DNA from: a bacterium
GTDB lineage: Bacteria > Armatimonadota > Zipacnadia > Zipacnadales > UBA11051
Length of the DNA: 60,790 nucleotides
NCBI GenBank assembly: GCA_021372615.1
Contig: JAJFUB010000110.1
Coordinates: 1 to 60,790 of the forward strand
Reading direction: 5' to 3'
Below are positions 48,050 to 56,673 of the stretch, piece by piece. The notes under the pieces are model-generated. The model ran no database searches. It saw only the letters and a list, made by a program, of their open reading frames with translations, and was not told the origin of the DNA. Positions within the stretch are counted from its first letter, which is position 1; each line of letters opens with the position of its first letter. The translations under genes and the position numbers were made by a program.

Positions 48050-48233
48050 CGGCAGGTCCCCCTCCCACCCCTCACGAACCCTTGCCGCATGACCCCCGAC
48101 ACCTCCTGGTTCCGCGAAGCGCGCTATGGGATGTTCATCCACTTCGGTCTGTACTCCGTGCTCGGGCGGCATGAGTGGGCCATGTGCCACGAGCGCATCC
48201 CCGTGGATGAGTACCGCCGCCTGACCGCCGGCT
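48050..48233 (+). repeat. Direct repeat, right copy (fucosidase 5' end)
   Basis: This is the partner of 46966-47150 and includes the upstream segment CGGCAGGTCCCCCTCCCACC and the first 48 codons of the intact fucosidase gene. The pair brackets about 900 bases containing the prepilin gene. Confidence 0.85.
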
Positions 48234-49282
48234 TCAGCCCCGACGCTGACTGCACCACTCAGTGGGCCAACCTCGCCGCGCAAAGCGGCATGCGGTACGT
48301 GTGCCTGACCGCCCGGCACCATGACGGCTTCTCGCTCTTCCCCACCGCCACCGACGACTACCACAGCGGCTCACTGCTGGGGCGCGATCTCGTCGGCGAG
48401 TACGTGGAGGCCTGCCGTGCGGCGGGCTTGCGCGTGGGCATCTACTACTCGGTGCTGGACTGGAGCGACCCGCGGTGTGTGGCCGGGCCGAAGGGGGACC
48501 GCGCCGGGTGGGACGCGTTCATCGGCGACTGCCGCACCGAGCTGCTGGAGCTCATGACGGGCTACGGCCCGGTGGACTACCTGTTCTACGACGGTTGCCC
48601 GCCGGTGAACACCTGGGACCCGGCGGAGGTCAATGCCCAAATCCGGCGGCGGCAGCCGGGCATTCTCATCAGCAGCCGCTGCGGGCTGCCCGAGGATGTG
48701 GACAGCGCCGAGCAGCACACCATCGCCGACCCGGGCAAGCTGTGGGAAAGCTGCATGACCGCCAACGGGAGCTGGGGCTACAACGCCGGCGACCCGGACT
48801 GGAAGACCGCGCGGCAGGTTGTGCAGACGCTGGCGATATGCGCGCACAACGGGGGGAACCTGCTCTTCAACATGGGGCCCGACGGACACGGGCGCATCCC
48901 GCCCGAGGGGCAGCGGCTGCTGGGCGAGGTAGGGCGGTGGCTCGAGCGCAACGGCGAGGCGATCTACGGCACCGACCCGCATCCGTTCGACTACCAGGAC
49001 CAGCGGCTCACCACCAGCCGGGGGAACACGGCGTACTTCGCGCTGTTCCATTACCACGGGCCGGCGACGACGCTGATCAGCATCGCGAACGAAGTGCAGG
49101 GTGTGCGCGTGCTGGGGACGGGGCAGGAGGTGGCGTTCCGGCAGGAGGGCCCGCGGCTGTTCCTGGAGGGGCTGCCGGTCGCGTCGCCCGACCCGATCAT
49201 GACGGTGCTGGCCGTCGAACTCGACGGCCCGCCGCGGGCGCTGCCGCACCCGTTGCTGGACCGGAGCAAGTACGAAGTGTAG
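48089..49282 (+). CDS. Alpha-L-fucosidase (GH29-like)
   Basis: This 397-residue protein starts at the ATG where the duplicated segment begins to match a protein ([20 protein letters not shown]). Family marks are G-M-F-I-H-F-G near residue 15, T-A-R-H-H-D-G-F-S-L-F near residue 75, and a likely nucleophile Asp in L-F-Y-D-G (residue 168). G-G-N-L-L-F-N-M-G-P-D-G-H-G-R-I near residue 255 is typical of GH29. There is no export signal, so a cytoplasmic site or start uncertainty must be considered. Length fits the short bacterial members with a small C-terminal beta-domain. It would release terminal fucose from oligosaccharides. Confidence 0.88.
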   Translation: MTPDTSWFREARYGMFIHFGLYSVLGRHEWAMCHERIPVDEYRRLTAGFSPDADCTTQWANLAAQSGMRYVCLTARHHDGFSLFPTATDDYHSGSLLGRDLVGEYVEACRAAGLRVGIYYSVLDWSDPRCVAGPKGDRAGWDAFIGDCRTELLELMTGYGPVDYLFYDGCPPVNTWDPAEVNAQIRRRQPGILISSRCGLPEDVDSAEQHTIADPGKLWESCMTANGSWGYNAGDPDWKTARQVVQTLAICAHNGGNLLFNMGPDGHGRIPPEGQRLLGEVGRWLERNGEAIYGTDPHPFDYQDQRLTTSRGNTAYFALFHYHGPATTLISIANEVQGVRVLGTGQEVAFRQEGPRLFLEGLPVASPDPIMTVLAVELDGPPRALPHPLLDRSKYEV

Positions 49283-49291
49283 GAGGTCGCG

Positions 49292-50071
49292 ATGGCAACG
49301 CCGCGGGAGGTTCTGGAGCAGGCGGACGGCATGGAGTTGGTGGATGAGGACGGCAACAAGTCAACCATCGAGCTACTCCCGCCGCTCGCCGCGACTGAGA
49401 TGGCCAAGCTCGAGGAGCGGATCGGGCCGCTGCCTGAGGACGTGCGCGAGCTACTCGAGTTCAGCCGTGGCTTCTCTGGCGTGATGGAGTCCGTGGACCT
49501 GTACGGACAGCACGACTACTTCAGCGCGCGAGAGGCGTTCCCCCATGGGCATCCCATCGCCTCCGATGGGTTCGGCAACTTCTGGGTGGTGGACGTGCGC
49601 CCCGGGGCCGCAACGTGGGACGGCATCTTCTTCGCCTGCCATGACCCGGCGGTGTTCGTGTTCCAGACGGACTCCCTGGCCGAGTTCCTGGCCGAGGTGA
49701 TCCGCTTTGGCAACCCTCCCTGGGAGAGTGCGATCAACGATGTGCATGAGGACCACGCCATGCGCATCTGGCACGAGAAGTCACGAGGCCTGACCGTGGC
49801 GGACAGCCTCGCCTCGGACGACGACACGCTCGCGGAGTTCGCCGCGACGTTGGACGACACGTTCGAGATCTTCGACCTGCGCGAGGCAGGCTGCGGCGAC
49901 GGCTTCGCGTGGGGGAGGTACGGACCATGCACCGTCCTCCGGCGGCACGGCATGGAGCGCCTCTTCGCCATCCAGATACCTCCCCGCAAGCCGTCGCTGT
50001 TAGGCAGGCTGTTCGGCCGTTCGGCCAAGGCGGGTGGACCTGGACCGCGACAAGCACAAGATCTGAGGTGA
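49292..50071 (+). CDS. SMI1/KNR4 (SUKH) family protein
   Basis: This 259-residue cytoplasmic protein starts 9 bases after the fucosidase stop with GGAGGT upstream. The region from about residue 25 to 145 has the SUKH pattern: L-P-E-D-V-R-E-L-L-E-F-S-R-G-F, then I-A-S-D-G-F-G-N-F-W-V-V-D, then F-F-A-C-H-D-P-A-V-F-V-F-Q. SUKH proteins are often immunity proteins against polymorphic nuclease toxins, but many have general roles. No toxin gene adjoins here. The C-terminal 100 residues are not recognised. Confidence 0.75.
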   Translation: MATPREVLEQADGMELVDEDGNKSTIELLPPLAATEMAKLEERIGPLPEDVRELLEFSRGFSGVMESVDLYGQHDYFSAREAFPHGHPIASDGFGNFWVVDVRPGAATWDGIFFACHDPAVFVFQTDSLAEFLAEVIRFGNPPWESAINDVHEDHAMRIWHEKSRGLTVADSLASDDDTLAEFAATLDDTFEIFDLREAGCGDGFAWGRYGPCTVLRRHGMERLFAIQIPPRKPSLLGRLFGRSAKAGGPGPRQAQDLR

Positions 50072-50078
50072 TGCCGCC

Positions 50079-50993
50079 TTGCGCATCCTCGCATTCATTG
50101 CCCTTCCACTCGCGCTCGTCTCTGTCGCCCTGGCCGACATTGAGGTCGGGGGGATTGTGCTCAAGGAAGGCCCGCAGGACCTTGTGCAGGTCAAGGCCAG
50201 CGAATGGGCCTGGGGGGGCGGGGCCGAGAGCTACCCCTGCATCTCCTTTGTCCTCAAGTCCGGCCGCTTCACCTATCAGATCCGCCATGACCGCAAGTCC
50301 GGCAATGGCACCGTCGGGCTGTCGCTGCCGACCCAGTGCAACTGGTACCAGGCGGGCATGATGCACCTGCTGCTGGACGGCAAGCGGTTCGAGCTGCTGC
50401 CGGCCAACGGGGAGACCGTGCAGACCGTGTCCGGGCGCAAGGGGATGGTGCGGCTGGGGTGGGAGAACGAACAGGCGAAGCTGCAGATGACCTTCGTCCT
50501 CGTGGCGGGCGAGGACCGGCTGTTTGCGGAGATGCTGCTGGAGCCGAAGACGCCGCTGCACGAGCTCGCCGTGGACTTCCAGAACTACGTCTCCGGCTTC
50601 AACCGCGAGCCGAAGCATGTGCTGTGGACGCCGGTGCGGACGCTCGACCAACCCGGGCGGCAGGCCCTCGATGTCGGCAAGGAAAGCGCGGTGTTCTTCA
50701 GCGATGTAGCCCTCGACCCCGAGACCAACCCCGCCGCCGCCGGGCCCAGCGCCTTCGTGTTCGACGCGACGCAGGCGACCGGGGCGTTCGTCAATGTCGG
50801 CGGCTACGGCGTCAGCGGGCGGATCACATACAAGCCCGAGGCGCGGCGGCTCCGGTTCTGCCTATGGGAGTATCCCGCGCGCGGGAATGCCGAGGCGCTG
50901 GAAGCCTTCCGCGGCGCGTACCGGCAGGCCGCCGAGGAGATGATGCAGCCCGGCCTGTTTGATGTGCCGGCCGGGGAAGGGGGTGCGAGATGA
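50079..50993 (+). CDS. Secreted protein of unknown function
   Basis: The predicted start is TTG at 50079, preceded by GAGGTG at a good distance, giving 304 residues. The first 19 residues form a signal peptide (I-A-L-P-L-A-L-V-S-V-A-L-A, cleaved before D-I). The rest appears all-beta (alternating V-x-L-x patterns, G-W-E-N-E-Q-A-K-L-Q-M-T-F), like sugar-binding or processing sandwiches, but no family is recognised. Its stop overlaps the start of the GH42-like gene in ATGA, so the two are coupled and probably act together outside the cytoplasm. Confidence 0.7.
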   Translation: MRILAFIALPLALVSVALADIEVGGIVLKEGPQDLVQVKASEWAWGGGAESYPCISFVLKSGRFTYQIRHDRKSGNGTVGLSLPTQCNWYQAGMMHLLLDGKRFELLPANGETVQTVSGRKGMVRLGWENEQAKLQMTFVLVAGEDRLFAEMLLEPKTPLHELAVDFQNYVSGFNREPKHVLWTPVRTLDQPGRQALDVGKESAVFFSDVALDPETNPAAAGPSAFVFDATQATGAFVNVGGYGVSGRITYKPEARRLRFCLWEYPARGNAEALEAFRGAYRQAAEEMMQPGLFDVPAGEGGAR

Positions 50994-53900
50994 TACGAGC
51001 CCATCTGCTACTCCCAAGGTCAGTAGGGCAGGCGGCTCGCCTGCCCGCGCGGGCGAGGCCGCCCGCGCTACTAGCGTATGTCAGGGCACTTGCGGGCGTG
51101 GGGACACGCCCGCCCACGCGACTGCTTGTCGCTCTGCTCGTCCTCGCCCTCGGGCCGCTCGTCCAGGCCGCCGAGTTGCAGGACAACCTCTACACCGGCG
51201 TCTCCACCGAGGTCGTGACACCGCACCTCACCTGGGCCAAGCCATACGCGGGCGGGACGACGCGGGTGCTGGTGATCGCGCCCGCCTGGAGCCAGCGCGA
51301 AACGGTTGAGCTGCAGCAGCGCTTCGACTTCGACTGCCGCGCGGTCATGACCGAGACGCACATGAACCTGGCGCAGGAGGCCGGCTTCCTCGCGCCGGAC
51401 AAGGTGGCCCTGCGCTTCGACCAGGGGCTGGCCTGGAAGCCGGATGTCATCGTCATCGGCGGGCTGAACTGGGGGATGCTGCTGCTGGAGCACCGGGCGG
51501 AGATCCTCCGGCAGGTCCAGGCAGGCGCGGGGCTGGTCTACGTCGGCCCGCCCAAGAACGACGAACTGGCGCAGCTCTTCAGCCGCGGCGTCGAGGACCG
51601 CGGCGTGACCATCGCCGCCGGTCTGCCATGGGACCTGCTGACTGCCTTCCGTGAGCGCCGGATCGCCGACGTCATCCAGAGCGGCACGTTCGGCCAGGGC
51701 CGCTGGGTGGCGCTGCGCTACCAGACCAACTCGACCAACCAGTCGCTGACGCCGAGCCTGTGGCCGTGGCCCGCGCCCTGGGAATACGAGCCGTACATCG
51801 CGCTCGTCGGGCGCGCGGTGCTGTGCGCGGCGAAGCGCGAGCCCGCGTCGGTGCTGTCGCCGCCGCTGCAGGACGCCTTCGCCCAGGCCGATCTGCCCGC
51901 CACGCTGGTCGTGCCGGTGAAGCTGCCGGCAGACCGGCCGACGCGTGTGACCGGCTCCGTGCTGCGCGTGCCCAATGGGCCGTCGCAGCCGCTCGCACCC
52001 GCCGCCGTGGCGGAGGGGCAGGCACGACTGTCCCTGCCGGTGCTGCCCGATGGGCGCTACGTGGCACACCTCGTGGCTGCAGATGCGCAGGGCCGGGCGC
52101 TCGACTGGGGCAGCTTCCCCTTCACGGTGTCGGCCCCGCGCCAGGGTGTGCTGCACCTGCCGCAAGCCGCGTACGACGCGGGCGACACCATCAGCGGCGA
52201 GGTGACGCTGATCGCGCCGCTGGCGCCGGGGCAGTGGCTCCGCGTGCGGCTGTGGGACAACCACGGGCGCCTGCTGGGCGAGCAGCGGGGCGTGGCCGGG
52301 CAGGAGCTGAAGTTCAGCTTCCCCAACGTGCGGCCCCTCGGCACGTCCCTGGTGCGCCTGGAAGCGTCGGTCCTGGATCCGCGCGGCGCAGTGCGGACGA
52401 GCGCCGCGACCTTGCCGGTGCGCTACCGACAGCGCCCGGACTTCCACCTCGCCTGCTGGGAGGAGTCGGAGGTGGACTACATCTCCGGCCTGTGGTACCG
52501 GCGCTTCCGCGAGCTGGGGATGGATGCGATCTTCTACCGGGGCGACCGCAGCAACCGTGAGGCCGCCGCGCGGATGATCGCCGAGGCGGACCTCTTCGGC
52601 GCCTCGGCCTTTGCGGGGTACTACCCGAAGACCGAGCAGAGCGACCTGGGGCCGGTGCACAACCCGTGCCTACATGACCCGGCCTACCAGCAGGCCAGCC
52701 GCGAGGCAGCGGACAAGTCGCGGCCCTTCGCGCTCTGCGACAACCTGTTCTACCCCTCCGGCAGCGACGCCGGGATGCGCGGCAACTGCTTCTCACACCA
52801 GACGCTGGCGGCGTTCCGGCAGTGGCTGCAGGGGCGCTACAAGAGTCTGGAGGAGCTGAATGCGGCGTGGGGGACGACGTTTGGGAGTTGGGGGGCAGTG
52901 GTGCCCGACAGCCTCGACAGGGCGAAGGCGCGACTCGCGAACGGCGTCCTACCCCCTACCCCCTCCTTACAGGGAGGGGGATTCGCGTCGTGGGTGGAGC
53001 ATACGCGCTTCATGGAGCAGAGCTACCGCGAGCATCTGCAGGATGTCACGCGGGAGATCAGGAGCTTCGACCCGCCGGCGCTGGTGGGCGAGGACGGCTA
53101 TGGGCGGCTGAACTCGACCGACGGGGCCGACTGGTGGAACCTGCTGCACGACTGGGGCTTCGTCAACCTGTATACCTATCAGGACCCACCGCAGATGGAG
53201 ATCGTGCGGTCGCTGGCGCAGAGCTGCCCGAACCTGAAGCTGCGCAGCCTGTACTGGGGGTCGTACGACGGGCAGTTCGGCAACCAGCGGTTCATGCGCT
53301 GGCTGCCCTGGTATGCCCTGCTGCATGACTACAACGGGCTGTTCTGGTGGATCGCCAACGGCAAGGCGACCTACGGCTCCGCGCCGGGGATCGCCGGGCC
53401 GGACTTCCGCCTCACGCGCACCTATGCCACGAGTCTGAACGAGGTCCAGGACATCCGGCGGGGCCTCGCCGAGCTGATCCAGCCCGCGCAGCGCCACCAT
53501 GACGGCGTGGCGATCTTCTATGACCAGACGGCCGTCCATGCCGTCACGGCCTACAAGCACCCCTCGGCGCTGGTCAACGCCTACACGGTGTTCCAGGGCC
53601 TGCTGGAGGACCTGGGGCTGCAGTACGACTACGTCGCGGGGGCACAGGTGGAGCAGGGCCTGCTCGGCCGGCAGGGCTACCGGGTGCTCGTGATGGCCCA
53701 GGCGCTGGCCCTGTCGGAGGGGGCGGCCAAGCAGATCCGCGACTTCGTCAACCAGGGCGGCCTGGTCATCGCCGACGTGCTGCCGGGCCAGTACGACGCG
53801 CTGCTGCGGCCGGCGTTCGGCGGGTCGCTGCTGGCTGACCTGTTCGGGAAGCCCGGCGAGGTCAAGCACACCGGCACCGGAATGACCGTCGTGATGAATG

Positions 53901-54565
53901 CCTTCCCGAGCGACTATCCGCGTCGCCGCAATGAGGACGTGGGCAAGCAGGCGCGCGCGCAACTGCAGGCGTGGCTAGAGCCGCTGCACCTCGCGCCGTT
54001 GGCCCGCTTCAGTAGCGACAACGGGGACATCGCGCCGGGGGTCGAGGTGGTGACATACACCCACCGCGGCACGAGCTTCGTCGGCGTCATCAACGACACC
54101 GGCAAGCCCGTGAGCGGTCGCCTGAAGGCCGGCGGGCAGGCCTGCGTGACCGATGTGCGGACGCGCCGGTACCTGGGGGAGGTCGCGGACTGGCCGGTCA
54201 CGCTGGAGCCGGGCGAGACGAAGCTGTTCGCCCTGTGTCCGTACGAGGTGACCGGCCTGATCCTCAAGCCCGAGCGGGCCGGTGTCGTCGCGGGTCAGAC
54301 GTGGCAGGCGCGCGTGCAGGCCGTCCCCAGCCGGGGCCGGGCCAACGCCGCCCACAGCTTCGTGACCGAGGTCCTCGACCCGGCGGGGCAGCCGCACCCG
54401 CTCTACGCCCAGGCCCTCACCGCCGGCGGCGAGGCGGCGGCGACGCTCAGCATCCCCTTCGCCCTCAACGACGCGCCCGGTCAGTGGCGTGTGCGCGTGA
54501 CAGAGACCATCAGCGGCCGAGCCGCCGACGCGGCGGTCACGGTCACGGCGCCGCCGCGCCCGTAG
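50990..54565 (+). CDS. Secreted GH42-like beta-galactosidase family protein
   Basis: The ATG at 50990 overlaps the previous stop (ATGA) and gives 1191 residues. A GTG at 51098 would start right at the clear signal peptide (R-L-L-V-A-L-L-V-L-A-L-G, cleaved near V-Q-A-A-E) and is the alternative start. Residues 11-28 are encoded by an inserted palindrome. After beta-sandwich domains, the barrel begins near residue 480 (H-L-A-C-W-E-E-S-E-V-D-Y). It includes W-L-Q-G-R-Y-K-S-L-E-E-L-N-A-A-W-G-T, a GH42 hallmark, and a candidate catalytic Glu in L-V-G-E-D-G-Y. Residues about 850-990 match the amidotransferase-fold trimerisation domain. C-terminal beta-domains follow. It probably cleaves beta-galactosides or related glycans. 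Confidence 0.78.
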   Translation: MIRAHLLLPRSVGQAARLPARARPPALLAYVRALAGVGTRPPTRLLVALLVLALGPLVQAAELQDNLYTGVSTEVVTPHLTWAKPYAGGTTRVLVIAPAWSQRETVELQQRFDFDCRAVMTETHMNLAQEAGFLAPDKVALRFDQGLAWKPDVIVIGGLNWGMLLLEHRAEILRQVQAGAGLVYVGPPKNDELAQLFSRGVEDRGVTIAAGLPWDLLTAFRERRIADVIQSGTFGQGRWVALRYQTNSTNQSLTPSLWPWPAPWEYEPYIALVGRAVLCAAKREPASVLSPPLQDAFAQADLPATLVVPVKLPADRPTRVTGSVLRVPNGPSQPLAPAAVAEGQARLSLPVLPDGRYVAHLVAADAQGRALDWGSFPFTVSAPRQGVLHLPQAAYDAGDTISGEVTLIAPLAPGQWLRVRLWDNHGRLLGEQRGVAGQELKFSFPNVRPLGTSLVRLEASVLDPRGAVRTSAATLPVRYRQRPDFHLACWEESEVDYISGLWYRRFRELGMDAIFYRGDRSNREAAARMIAEADLFGASAFAGYYPKTEQSDLGPVHNPCLHDPAYQQASREAADKSRPFALCDNLFYPSGSDAGMRGNCFSHQTLAAFRQWLQGRYKSLEELNAAWGTTFGSWGAVVPDSLDRAKARLANGVLPPTPSLQGGGFASWVEHTRFMEQSYREHLQDVTREIRSFDPPALVGEDGYGRLNSTDGADWWNLLHDWGFVNLYTYQDPPQMEIVRSLAQSCPNLKLRSLYWGSYDGQFGNQRFMRWLPWYALLHDYNGLFWWIANGKATYGSAPGIAGPDFRLTRTYATSLNEVQDIRRGLAELIQPAQRHHDGVAIFYDQTAVHAVTAYKHPSALVNAYTVFQGLLEDLGLQYDYVAGAQVEQGLLGRQGYRVLVMAQALALSEGAAKQIRDFVNQGGLVIADVLPGQYDALLRPAFGGSLLADLFGKPGEVKHTGTGMTVVMNAFPSDYPRRRNEDVGKQARAQLQAWLEPLHLAPLARFSSDNGDIAPGVEVVTYTHRGTSFVGVINDTGKPVSGRLKAGGQACVTDVRTRRYLGEVADWPVTLEPGETKLFALCPYEVTGLILKPERAGVVAGQTWQARVQAVPSRGRANAAHSFVTEVLDPAGQPHPLYAQALTAGGEAAATLSIPFALNDAPGQWRVRVTETISGRAADAAVTVTAPPRP
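51023..51071. repeat. Composite palindrome inside the N-terminal coding region
   Basis: Two hairpin types are fused: GTAGGGCAGGCGGCTCGCCTGCC, broken here as GTAGGGCAGGCG / CGCCTGCC, followed by GCGCGGGCGAGG / CCGCCCGCGCTAC. It reads in frame as S-V-G-Q-A-A-R-L-P-A-R-A-R-P-P-A-L-L before the signal peptide if the upstream ATG is used. The arms match the intergenic repeats at 25392 and 56435. Confidence 0.75.
52959..52980. repeat. Small palindrome inside the GH42-like barrel
   Basis: Arms CCCCCTCC (52959-52966) and GGAGGGGG (52973-52980) enclose TTACAG. The segment is translated in frame as L-P-P-T-P-S-L-Q-G-G-G, a sequence unlike the surrounding enzyme, suggesting an inserted repeat in a surface loop. 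Confidence 0.65.
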
Positions 54566-55583
54566 CGGGCAGGGCGCTCATCGGGTCAGTCATCAGGGCC
54601 TCATCGGCGACGAGGGCCTCGGTGCGCTGCGACAGGTCCGCCGTGGGATAGCCCAGCAGCGTGTTGGCCCGTTCGACGACCGCGCGCCACCTGTGCATGT
54701 CGGCACTGATCGCGGCGGCCTCGGTCGCCCCGCCCGCTCGCCCGGACGGGCTGAGCCGGACTTCGCGCAGGAACACGAACATCTCGCGGTAGGCGTTGCG
54801 CTCGTCAGGAGCCTTGTAGAGCAGGCGCGGATCGTCGCCCGCCACCGCGTAGGCCCAGCGGATGTGCTCGGCCTCGTGCACCAACGCCGCGGCGACCTTC
54901 CATGGCGGCCGCGGCTGCCCGGTGATCGGGTCGCGCGCGGTCAGGAACACCGTGCCCGACCACACCTCCGCAGCGCCCTCGCACTTGAGGGGTAGGTCGG
55001 GGCTGAGGAACGCCGGGTCCTCGACGATCACCACACGTCGCACCCAGCGGCTCACGAAGCCTGCGTACGAGCCCTCCCCCGTCTTCACTGCGCGCAGCAG
55101 CCGACGCACGGCCGGGTCTACCATACCCGGTGACAGCAGCCGCACACCTAGCACGGGTTGCTCTCTGGTCGCGTGGCGCGCCGCTGGTGGCACTGCCGCC
55201 TTGCCCAGGCCGACTGCCCGCCGCACCTCCCCCGCCGACAGCCGCGCCCGGCGCGCGGCCATGCCCAGCTCCCACAGCCGCTGCAGCACGGGCAGGACTG
55301 GAGCGTTCGCCTCCGACAGCTCCGCGAACGCGGCCGCATACGTCTTCAGGAACGCCTGGCGCTTCGGGGCGTCCGCAGCCACCGCCCCGCGATCCACGAC
55401 CGCAATGAGCGCCTCGGTGGCCTGCAGTTCGTCGGGATGGAGCCACTGCCAGCGGGGCACGGCGGGCCGGGAGGGCGCCGGCTGCGTCGTCGTCGGCGGC
55501 GGAGCGGGCCGGCAACCGACCAGCAGCAACAGCACGCCCGAGGCCGGCCACAGCGGCCACCTCGGACGTGAAGGGGTGCGCAC
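54543..55583 (-). CDS. Lipoprotein with HExxH metallopeptidase-like motif
   Basis: The GTG at 55583 is the preferred start (346 residues). A longer frame would run into the upstream prepilin gene. A short signal with a lipobox ending V-L-L-L-L-V-G-C indicates a lipid-anchored envelope protein, followed by a Pro/Thr-rich linker. The motif A-L-V-H-E-A-E-H-I-R near residue 235 is an HExxH zinc site, and a downstream E-R-N-A-Y-R-E could supply the third ligand. The overall fold is not recognised, so peptidase activity is inferred from the motif. The 3' end overlaps the convergent GH42-like gene by 23 bases. Confidence 0.7.
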   Translation of the reverse strand: MRTPSRPRWPLWPASGVLLLLVGCRPAPPPTTTQPAPSRPAVPRWQWLHPDELQATEALIAVVDRGAVAADAPKRQAFLKTYAAAFAELSEANAPVLPVLQRLWELGMAARRARLSAGEVRRAVGLGKAAVPPAARHATREQPVLGVRLLSPGMVDPAVRRLLRAVKTGEGSYAGFVSRWVRRVVIVEDPAFLSPDLPLKCEGAAEVWSGTVFLTARDPITGQPRPPWKVAAALVHEAEHIRWAYAVAGDDPRLLYKAPDERNAYREMFVFLREVRLSPSGRAGGATEAAAISADMHRWRAVVERANTLLGYPTADLSQRTEALVADEALMTDPMSALPATGAAAP

Positions 55584-55636
55584 AACCCTGGCCCGGCGCA
55601 CCCGCGGGCGGTTCACCGGCGATGGTTGGGTGATGG

Positions 55637-56266
<630 letters not shown>

Positions 56267-56434
56267 GGGCTGCCTCCCTATGTCGAGCTGTTGTACGCGC
56301 CGCTGTCGTCACACTCCTCGTTGGGGCTATTCGACCGCTTGCGTACGACTTCCTGCCGAGACTTCCCACAGAGTTCCTAGGGCGTACTCAGCCGGCCTGC
56401 TCGCTGCTCCTGCAAGGGGTGCCCGCGGAATCAA

Positions 56435-56462
56435 GTAGGGCAGGCGGAATCGCCTGCCCTAC
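56435..56462. repeat. Perfect palindrome GTAGGGCAGGCG/CGCCTGCCCTAC
   Basis: Perfect twelve-base arms around GAAT lie 31 bases beyond the end of the vapC-linked small gene (minus strand). It may terminate that operon. The arms match the first half of the composite repeat at 51023. Confidence 0.85.
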
Positions 56463-56493
56463 TCGGGTTGCGTCTCATCTGCGTCGCGTCAGA

Positions 56494-56673
56494 CTACTCA
56501 GACCGAGGACCCTTCCGCCGCCACAGCCGCGCCACGGCCCGCACGAGCCAGGCGATGCCGGTCACGATCCACGTGACCAGGGCGACGAACGGTCACCCGT
56601 AGCTGGGCTGGTCGAGACGGCAACTGGGGCCGGAGGGTTCCGGCTGTCTGTCGTCGTGCGGGTCGTAGCTCAT
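56494..56673 (-). pseudogene. Small membrane-protein frame interrupted by one UGA
   Basis: ATG at 56673 overlaps the vapC stop in ATGA. The frame reads M-S-Y-D-P-H-D-D-R-Q-P for 26 codons, meets TGA at 56593-56595, and continues in the same frame with P-F-V-A-L-V-T-W-I-V-T-G-I-A-W-L-V-R-A-V and a basic end (L-W-R-R-K-G) to TAG. The second part looks like a single membrane helix with a positive cytoplasmic tail. The UGA could be a mutated Trp codon (TGG), a sequencing error, or read through. It was too short and broken for standard gene finding. Confidence 0.5.

Noticed and set aside
46966-48233. Insertion sequence as cause of the duplicated fucosidase 5' end
   Set aside because: No transposase, terminal inverted repeats or short target duplications are visible between the copies; the only gene is a prepilin.
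56593-56595. UGA as a selenocysteine codon
   Set aside because: No convincing stem-loop directly follows, the residue precedes a membrane helix rather than a redox motif, and no selenocysteine genes are in view. Mutation of a Trp codon is simpler.
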